Source of the DNA: Zancudomyces culisetae
Taxonomy: Eukaryota > Kickxellomycota > Harpellomycetes > Harpellales > Legeriomycetaceae
Assembly (NCBI GenBank): GCA_001969505.1
Contig: LSSK01000085.1
Location: 1-37,466, forward strand
DNA: 37,466 nt
Direction of reading: 5' to 3'
The notes below the pieces were generated by a model that was not told the DNA's origin, did no database searches, and saw only the letters and a list, made by a program, of their open reading frames with translations. Both the position numbers and the translations under genes were made by a program. Positions 30,901-37,466 of the stretch are shown piece by piece. The number at the start of each line of letters is the position of its first letter. Position 1 is the first letter of the stretch.

Positions 30901-32296
30901 ATAATCTATGCAGCGACGGCTGTCGATTAAACAACACTATATCCCCATCATTCAAATGCCGCTCCACTATATCCCCACTCTCCAACCCGTCTGCCAGTTC
31001 ATCTCGTCGTCCAAACTTCAAAAACCGTTTCATTCCTCCCTCCCGTTTTTTCTGTACATAGTTTGCTCCTGGATGAACCTCCGGCCCGTTATTCACCAAT
31101 CGCTTCAGCTTCTCCTTGTTGTGTCGTGTAACCACTTCTGGATATGTAAGAATCTTTGCCACCAACTCTGGAACTGCCACTTCATCTATCCCCATGTTTG
31201 GATCTGGCGATATTACCGTTCGTGCTGAGAAATCCACTCTCTTTCCCGACAAGTTCCCCCGAAATCTTCCCTGTTTTCCCTTAAGTCTCTGTGTAAACCC
31301 TCTAATTGGCTTCCCTACCATATTTATCGATATCCCTGGAACCTCCGAACTAATATACATCGCTACTGCCAATGACAAAAAATCCCACTGCTCCATTATA
31401 TTTCCTATCGACGCCCCCTTTTGAATCCCCGCCTCTATCAACGAATTTATAAACACTATCTCCGTCAACTTTACCGTCAAATCATCCTCATTCGTACCCC
31501 CCTCCTGTGCCACCGACGGCCTAATACATACTGGTGGCACTGGTACTGCCGTCCACAAATAATTCTCTGGTCTCCCTCCATTCTTATCCAACCCCATAAG
31601 CTCGCTATCTTCATCACTGATCAGCTGGAACATTTGGTATACTTTTAATGGTGAAAACTCTTCTTGTGCCTTTTGTCCAAAATTCTTCAATTCCGCCGAC
31701 CCTTCCCCGACTGCCCGCTCCAACTCTTGCTTGTAACTTTCAAATTCCGCCGTCGTCCGCTTTTGTCTAAACTTTTCATGAACTATCTTTAACGGCCCCG
31801 ACTTTTTAACCACTCCATTCGTAGCCCGACAGTACATACAATACGTCACCTTCCGACATTTTTCATTCAACGCCTTCATAATCCCCCGAATCTGCTGCCC
31901 ATCCAAATTCGGCGTACGCAGCCGCCTCAAAAATACTCTTCGGTCCTCCTCCTCCAATAACACTCGACAACACGTCTTGCATATATTCTGCAGTATCGTA
32001 ATCGTCATTTTAAAATATCCTATATGATATACCGGCACACACAAATTGATATACCCCCAATGCCCCACACAATCCGCCAGCCCCAACCCACACGTCTTAC
32101 ATATCGACTTTTTGTCCGACACTCCAAGCCGTAGATCCAACACCCCATTTTCCGCCGGCAGCTTGGTTTCGGCATTATATAGATCTCGATTGTTGATTGA
32201 TATTTCGGCCGCCCTTCTTATATCTGCAGGACTCGGCACCCCAAACTGTATCTTGTGTACTCGCTTTGGTACCGAATGTGCCACATGTACCTTCAT
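27926..32296 (-). CDS. RPC1: RNA polymerase III largest subunit RPC1 (C160)
   Basis: Catalytic subunit of the nuclear polymerase that makes tRNAs and 5S rRNA. One uninterrupted frame of 1456 residues, essentially the length of yeast Rpc160. The N-terminal zinc sites are visible (C66, C69, C76, H79; then C106, C109). Further landmarks: the RPB1-like switch region [20 protein letters not shown], the active-site [15 protein letters not shown] (about 488-502) whose three aspartates hold the catalytic magnesium, the bridge helix/trigger-loop region [20 protein letters not shown] then [17 protein letters not shown], and the late [25 protein letters not shown]. The last 80 residues add a low-complexity Thr/Ser and Asn/Gln tail after [12 protein letters not shown]. 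Third codon positions are rich in G through the first 60 percent, then switch near 29,600 to T/C. No broken residues seen. Confidence 0.98.
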   Translation of the reverse strand: [1456 protein letters not shown]

Positions 32297-32421
32297 TTTC
32301 TAATTTCTATCTCGTAATTTTATTTTATTTTATTATTATTTTATTATTATATTGCTATTATTTTATTTAAATCGATTTTTTAAAAAATACTGCTTTGTTT
32401 TTCATTAACAGAAAAACATAT

Positions 32422-32436
32422 AAAAAAATTTTTTTT
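32422..32436. repeat. A7T8 palindromic block
   Basis: Seven A followed by eight T, about 125 bp upstream of the RPC1 start. Confidence 0.85.
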
Positions 32437-32573
32437 ATATACTACTAGTCAAGTTCAACTTTGATTTATTTTTATTACATTATTTTCAATTTATTCAAAA
32501 TCAACTTTAATTCTTTAATTTTTTTCTATGAGCTCTATTTATTTTAACTTCATTATCCGAAAAATTCAATATT

Positions 32574-32591
32574 AAAAAAAAATTTTTTTTT
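32574..32591. repeat. A9T9 perfect palindrome
   Basis: Nine A followed by nine T, directly followed by the tetranucleotide repeat (ATTT)n to 32631. Confidence 0.9.
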
Positions 32592-32594
32592 CCT

Positions 32595-32629
<35 letters not shown>

Positions 32630-32764
32630 TTCAAATCTCACCAAATAACTACATTTCAAAAAGTTGAAATGAAATAAAATAAAATAAAATATAAAAAAAA
32701 CCAAAAATTAAAAACAAATTAAACTATTAAAAAAAATTATTAAAAAAAAAAAACTCGATATTCA

Positions 32765-35700
32765 CTACTGTTTAGTTTCAAATGATGGTTGTTGTTTATA
32801 ATTATAATTATAATCCCATCTTGATGAATACCCATTACCACTACCATTACCACCATTACCATTACCATTACCACTCCCATTACTAGGAACTACATCCGAA
32901 TAAAAATCATACCCATTTTGTTTCAACTTGTAACTCCTCTGGTATGTATTATCGTCATTCGTATATTCCTTGGCTTTGCCAATCAGTGGTAGGTTGGGAC
33001 TGAACCCAGTAGAATTCGAACCATGAGCAGTATTGGGAATATTTAAATCCAAATCTAAATCTAAATCCAAATCCAAGTCCAAATCTAAATCTAAATCCAG
33101 ACCTAATCCAAAACCTGGGCCTAAACCCATTCCTACATTCATTCCTGCATTCATTCCTGTATTTGTATTTGTGTTTTTGTTCGAATTTAAATTTGTCCCT
33201 GCACCCATACCCATACCAATATTTCCCATATTTCCCATATTATTCATACCCAAATTACCCATATTTCCCAAATTACTCATACCCATATTACCCATACCTA
33301 AACCCAAACCTAAACCCAAACCCAAACCTAAACCCGTATTCCCCAAACCCAAGCTTGAACTCAAACCAACACTATTCGTAGTTTTAGAAATGTTATGGGC
33401 TGGATTCAAGGATTGTTGCAAATTTTCAGTTAACGGAAGGTTGTAGTTCAAAGCAAATGGATTAGTACTAGAATCTGAAGAAGGACAAGCCGAACCCAAT
33501 AGCGCAGATCCAAAGAAATTTGTAGGATGTGCATTGTGTGTTGAATATTTATGTTCATTGTTGGGTTCTGATGATCTTTGCAAAGTATTGATCGATCCTA
33601 GATTGGAAAACAACAACTTGTCTATTCCATTATTATTAATATTATTACTAATATTGTTATTGCTACTGTTATTGATATTGGTATTGGTATTGATATTGGT
33701 ATTGGCATTATTATTGGCATTGGCATTGGCATTGGCATTGGTATTGACATTATTATTGGTGTTATTATTCGAAAATAAACCACCACATGATAACCCACTA
33801 GAAAGTTGTGGTAATGCACGATCACCAAAATGTCCAGAACCAACCGCAGGCTTAGATTGCCGTAATGGAACATACATATCAGATCCAAAGTTGGAATGCT
33901 GAGAACCAAGCTGTGAGCGCAAACCTATTCTTCCCAGCCCAGGCACAAGAAATCCTTGGTCGTCCAACTGTTTATCCACAAACTGAGGACTCATACTGCT
34001 GTTTGAAAGATTTGAATGTGAAAATGTTGGTCGGATATGAGAAGATTGGTCTGAATTGTTCGAGTAAAGCGTTGAAACGTGTTTAGCTGGTGTTGAATAC
34101 GGAACAATTTCGTCTTGATCTTTATTCTGAAGTTGCGCAAACGGCGTATGACTTTTATGTGTCACTTTTATTTCTCTAGGCTTGTTGGGTGTTAATGTAG
34201 ATGTAGATGTAGATGTTGGTAATGGCTTTGTTGCAAACAATAATATTTCTTCCTCTTCCTCTTCCTCTTCCTCTTCCTCTTCCTCTTGTTCTTCTTCTTT
34301 CACTTTATTATTATTAACCTCGCTATCTCCATCTTCCATCTCATTCAAAACTGTTTCTAGTCCATCAAACTCTTTAGGCAACTCTTGCTCACTTTTATTA
34401 TCTTGCTCAAGCGCTGTGTACGTAGAAATCACTGCTTCTGCAACCTCGAAAATCCTACAAATCCTGCTACCAACAAGATTTCCTTCTGAATCCTCCAAAC
34501 TCAATTCCTCACGCGATTCACCTTTATCTCCCAAAACTATTTCAAAGACATCCTGGCTGCTTCCTGGCAAACCCCATCCTTTAAACTCAACTGCCTCAGG
34601 AAGGTTACTACATTGTGATTTTGTATTCTCAACAAAGTCAACATACAGCTTGGTAAACAAAGACATGGTCTTCAAAATCTCTGACTTTTCAACTGCTCTT
34701 AGAAAATGGCTACCTAACACTGAACTACCCTTCATCGCTCCCAGAATCCACCCTGTCCCCAAATATACGCTGGGCAAAATCTTGACAAGAACATTTATAT
34801 CATCTGTTCCTGCCTCAAACTTTATTCCCGAATGCTCACACAACAGTTTTACCATTCTGACTCCAACCTCTACCCCACTCACTCTACCTCCCATCTCATA
34901 TCCCTCATCCCCAACAACCTCGGTGTACTTCTTTTGATCCACCATCGCTATTGAAAGAATACTAACTGTAATCATCTCGAGTTGTTTTGCACTAACCTGT
35001 TGATCACTTATAAGCTCCTCGAGTGCGTTTTCCCACAATTCCATTTCCTCCTTTTCAATATTCCCTCTTTCAAGCAACTTATTTATCGTGTCCAAATAAA
35101 CAAACTCTCCCGTCACATTCCCCATATCCCTTTTTCTTCTTTCATCATTCAAATACCGCCTTAAATTGATCCCTGCCGTCATATATGCCTTTTGTGATGT
35201 AAGCGCTTTACAATAATTGCTCAAACACTCATACATCCTACCCGCCATCCCAAAAACTACCCCAAGCTGGTTATATATCAACCCGTTTCCATAATCAAGT
35301 CTTCTAGCCTCATTGTACACCGTCAATGCTGCAAGCAAGTTGTACCCCATCCCCTTAATACTATCCAACTTTAACTTTGATTCACTCTTCCCCTTCATCT
35401 CCATCTGCTCCCCAACCCCCATCGTTTCTCTATCCAACTTCTTATCACTATACATCGATTGATATCGGTATAGATCTCCCAAGCTAATCATCACCCTTTG
35501 TGTTGCTGATACTATCTCCCCCAACTCTTCAGACTTGGGTTTTTTTGAAAGCTGTTCAAGTATTTCCTCAACGCCTATACTACCTCTCAACCCCACAAGC
35601 TCATCCACCGCTCTCCTTTCGTCACCATCTCTCATCTTTTCTCGTAGCTTTAAAAACATCTTGTTTAAAAATGTCGTGTAAAAACCCACTGATTCCTGAA

Positions 35701-36271
35701 GGAAAACTGTCATCCCCATCCTCATCCTTTCCCTTTCCTCCTCATACTCCCCAGGGTATTGCTTTCTTTGTTTGTTCAGTTTTTCCATCCTCTTCCTATA
35801 CTCATTGACTGTGCTATACACTGCCGTTCGCCACAGTGTCATTTCAAGTCCCTGTTTTGTCGAATATTCCACATTGCCCATTATTATGTCAAAATATAGC
35901 CTCCTTGCTATATACCGAAGATTAAGAATCTCCTCAACATTCTCTTCCAGACCTTGCCTGAGCTTTTCTCCAAGCTCATTTTCAATAGCCAATATTTCTT
36001 CAAGCTTATCTACCACTGCAGAAACCCCAATTGCACTGCCCTCCGCTTGATTCTGCTTTGCAAAAACTTGATTTCCATCCTCCTTCTTGAACGCCTTGGC
36101 TCCAATTGCGCTCTGATCTGATCTCAACCCCTTACCATCTCTTGGTTTACTCCTGTTATATACTTCCCCTACGTTTGTTTTCTTCAATTGTGTTGCTTCT
36201 TTCCTATTGTTGTTCCATCTTCCTGTATTACCTATTTTTCTTGACTCATTGTACCCCTCTTTATAGCTCAT
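32765..36271 (-). CDS. EST1: EST1/SMG7-like telomere or mRNA-decay factor
   Basis: Single frame of 1168 residues from the ATG at 36271. The N-terminal third carries the EST1/SMG7 architecture: a helical 14-3-3-like region (about 90-240, including NLRYIARRLYFDIIMGN and VGFYTTFLNKMF) and then LGDLYRYQSMY with TPR-like units (about 310-375, NEARRLDYGNGLIYNQLGVV and CLSNYCKALTSQKAYMTAGI). Members bind phosphorylated UPF1 in nonsense-mediated decay or recruit telomerase; which role applies here cannot be told. No C-terminal PIN domain is visible, so it is not SMG6-like. The second half is disordered: poly-Glu (about 661-676), Asn/Ala/Thr runs, alternating Leu-Gly and Met-Gly, and an Asp-Leu dipeptide repeat (about 1055-1077). 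Tandem upstream of RPC1. The symbol denotes the family, not a proven orthologue. Confidence 0.8.
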   Translation of the reverse strand: MSYKEGYNESRKIGNTGRWNNNRKEATQLKKTNVGEVYNRSKPRDGKGLRSDQSAIGAKAFKKEDGNQVFAKQNQAEGSAIGVSAVVDKLEEILAIENELGEKLRQGLEENVEEILNLRYIARRLYFDIIMGNVEYSTKQGLEMTLWRTAVYSTVNEYRKRMEKLNKQRKQYPGEYEEERERMRMGMTVFLQESVGFYTTFLNKMFLKLREKMRDGDERRAVDELVGLRGSIGVEEILEQLSKKPKSEELGEIVSATQRVMISLGDLYRYQSMYSDKKLDRETMGVGEQMEMKGKSESKLKLDSIKGMGYNLLAALTVYNEARRLDYGNGLIYNQLGVVFGMAGRMYECLSNYCKALTSQKAYMTAGINLRRYLNDERRKRDMGNVTGEFVYLDTINKLLERGNIEKEEMELWENALEELISDQQVSAKQLEMITVSILSIAMVDQKKYTEVVGDEGYEMGGRVSGVEVGVRMVKLLCEHSGIKFEAGTDDINVLVKILPSVYLGTGWILGAMKGSSVLGSHFLRAVEKSEILKTMSLFTKLYVDFVENTKSQCSNLPEAVEFKGWGLPGSSQDVFEIVLGDKGESREELSLEDSEGNLVGSRICRIFEVAEAVISTYTALEQDNKSEQELPKEFDGLETVLNEMEDGDSEVNNNKVKEEEQEEEEEEEEEEEEEILLFATKPLPTSTSTSTLTPNKPREIKVTHKSHTPFAQLQNKDQDEIVPYSTPAKHVSTLYSNNSDQSSHIRPTFSHSNLSNSSMSPQFVDKQLDDQGFLVPGLGRIGLRSQLGSQHSNFGSDMYVPLRQSKPAVGSGHFGDRALPQLSSGLSCGGLFSNNNTNNNVNTNANANANANNNANTNINTNTNINNSSNNNISNNINNNGIDKLLFSNLGSINTLQRSSEPNNEHKYSTHNAHPTNFFGSALLGSACPSSDSSTNPFALNYNLPLTENLQQSLNPAHNISKTTNSVGLSSSLGLGNTGLGLGLGLGLGLGMGNMGMSNLGNMGNLGMNNMGNMGNIGMGMGAGTNLNSNKNTNTNTGMNAGMNVGMGLGPGFGLGLDLDLDLDLDLDLDLDLDLNIPNTAHGSNSTGFSPNLPLIGKAKEYTNDDNTYQRSYKLKQNGYDFYSDVVPSNGSGNGNGNGGNGSGNGYSSRWDYNYNYKQQPSFETKQ
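33035..33345 (-). repeat. DL, GM/NM and LG hexanucleotide repeats in the EST1-like gene
   Basis: Hexamer repeats encode Asp-Leu (about 33038-33107) and Leu-Gly (about 33297-33340), with Gly-Asn-Met-Gly units between them (about 33200-33295). Confidence 0.82.
33640..33765 (-). repeat. Asn/Ala/Thr repeats in the EST1-like gene
   Basis: AAT, GCC and ACC codons alternate in hexamer units to give NANANA and NTNINT-like runs. Confidence 0.8.
34246..34290 (-). repeat. Poly-glutamate tract in the EST1-like gene
   Basis: GAGGAA hexamers on the coding strand give an uninterrupted glutamate run with one glutamine just before it. Confidence 0.85.
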
Positions 36272-36751
36272 TTATTTTTCTTTAACTTGAATTTGGTGTC
36301 CTTTACTAATTAAACGCAACAGATTATTTCCTCGTTTTGTAGGCTAATCTCTATTGCAAAAAAAAACAACAACAATGTCCAAATTCGTTGAAAAATGTTA
36401 TAAACCAATTGATACCTTAATCTATTACGATAGTTGTTTTGTGATAGTGTTATATTGTTATTTATCCCAGTTTTTGTCGCTTTAATGTTTTTAAAACGTA
36501 ACTTTGTTGCAATAACAATAAAAATAACAAGGTTGGCAATCAAGTATACTCAAATTTCGGGGGAAGGGCAAATATAAAAAATATACACATATATGTATGA
36601 ATATACTATATTTTTTCGAAATTATTACGAATTTACTAATCGCTTCTTTTAATCCATGAATATTTTATTTTATTTTATTTTATTTCATTTTATTAATTTT
36701 ATTTGGCTTTTACTAAACTTTAGCCTAATACATCTCCACCGAAAATAGAAT

Positions 36752-36767
36752 AAAAAAAATTTTTTTT
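36752..36767. repeat. A8T8 perfect palindrome
   Basis: Eight A followed directly by eight T in the right-end spacer. Confidence 0.9.
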
Positions 36768-36889
36768 AATGTTTTTTTATTTATTTTTTTTTGTAGAATT
36801 TGAGCTATACATTTTGTAAAAAAAAAAATAAACAAAAAATACATGCAAATTACCCAATATTTTCTAATCTCTTTCCTACCCAACCTCTA

Positions 36890-36908
36890 CCCCCCTCCCT
36901 CCCTCCCC
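36890..36908 (-). other. Strong potential G-quadruplex / i-motif
   Basis: The plus strand has C runs of 6, 3, 3 and 4 with single-T spacers, so the minus strand has four G runs with three 1-base loops, the tightest such pattern in the window. Inference from sequence only. Confidence 0.6.
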
Positions 36909-37466
36909 TCTCCTCTTCTTCATCTTTTTCACTTTCCTCCTCCTTCTCCCCCTCATCTTTTATCTCTCATCACACATTTCTCATCACTTATCCTAGTCTT
37001 TGTGTTCCACGTACTCTCAAGTATCAAATATTTCATTGCCACAAAAATTAAAATTAAAAATAAAAAAGTAAATCCAAGTTTTATCAGCATAGTTTCTTTT
37101 TTTATTTTTTAGTGAACATTATTTGCTCAAAACATGGAATTTATGAAACCTTACTCAAAATAAAAATCCGAAAACCCAGAAGATCTAAAGTGCAGGAAAT
37201 GTAAAATAAAATACGTTTGGATATATAACAATAATGTTGGTAATACTAGTCATTAACCAGCATGCTATTTTTATTTCCTTTTCTTTTGTCCCAACTTTCC
37301 CAAATCTATTATAAGCTTGATTGGTACAAACGAATTGAAGGTTAAAAGTTACATTGTAGTCATTTTTTTTAATGATGTTCCTAGTTTTGTTTTGTTTTGT
37401 TTTCATTCCTTCAATCTTGAGGTTAGTGAATATTTCTCTTTTTCCCTTGAATGTTTTGACCATTTC

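Larger units (their letters stand above)
32297..32764. other. Promoter-like spacer with simple repeats
   Basis: Extremely AT-rich region upstream of RPC1 and downstream of the EST1-like gene (both minus strand). It contains A7T8 (32422-32436), A9T9 (32574-32591) and an (ATTT)n run (32594-32631). Confidence 0.8.
36272..37466. other. Right-end spacer with promoter-like pyrimidine tract
   Basis: Upstream region of the EST1-like gene, running to the window edge. It contains an (ATTTT)n run (36664-36690), A8T8 (36752-36767) and a C/T tract from about 36870 to 36975. Open frames at 36800-37112 translate only this tract, and the frame at 37185-37463 (minus) has no family likeness. The pyrimidine tract could belong to the promoter of a plus-strand gene beyond the edge. 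Confidence 0.55.

Noticed and set aside
33033-33902. Plus-strand open frames of Lys-Ser, Lys-Pro and Leu-rich repeats
   Set aside because: Antisense shadows of hexamer repeats in the EST1-like gene.
36800-37112. Plus-strand frames in the right-end spacer
   Set aside because: They mostly translate a C/T tract into Pro/Ser/Leu and cross AT-rich spacer.

Overview
The window looks like nuclear DNA of an AT-rich fungus. The evidence is spliceosomal introns of about 80-155 bp (GT-AG plus one GC-AG), a fungal-type P450 relative, a fungal-specific transcription-factor middle domain, FIP1, SAD1, an EST1/SMG7-type protein, RNA polymerase III subunit RPC1 and a pair of Pol III tRNA genes. The AT-rich spacers, the long asparagine/glycine/methionine-rich tails and the mix of intron-bearing and intronless genes would suit an early-diverging fungus, but the phylum is a guess. 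I see no transposon, CRISPR array, rRNA or prokaryotic feature.

Layout. 1-1230 (-): 5' three quarters or so of the electron-transfer flavoprotein:ubiquinone oxidoreductase gene, cut by the window edge. About 2447-3059 (-): exons of an unrecognised multi-pass membrane protein, divergent from 3170-5506 (+), a P450-fold gene whose haem-cysteine loop seems to be missing. 5522-7378 (-): SAD1/USP39-type splicing factor, convergent with the P450 gene at 15 bp. 8176-8321 (+): tRNA-Glu(CTC) and initiator tRNA-Met two bases apart. 9807-15278 (+): very long HEAT-repeat protein resembling PP4 regulatory subunit 1. 15322-18284 (-): FIP1. 18285-21315: 3 kb without a recognisable gene. 21316-23493 (+): fungal transcription-factor-like protein without a visible zinc cluster. 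24297-25347 (+): mitochondrial ribosomal protein mL50. 25532-27378 (-): P5C dehydrogenase. 27926-32296 (-): RPC1. 32765-36271 (-): EST1/SMG7-like. 36272-37466: promoter-like spacer with a pyrimidine tract.

The genes do not form one pathway. Four concern mitochondria (ETF-QO, mL50, P5C dehydrogenase) or RNA (SAD1 splicing, FIP1 polyadenylation, RPC1 transcription of tRNAs such as the pair here, EST1/SMG7 telomere or mRNA decay); neighbours look like ordinary eukaryotic gene order. The most notable signals are the cysteine-less P450, the dimeric Glu-iMet tRNA unit with an altered initiator anticodon stem, a purine-to-pyrimidine shift of third codon positions along the long genes, recurrent A(n)T(n) palindromes, and several very tight G-quadruplex motifs in otherwise AT-rich DNA.
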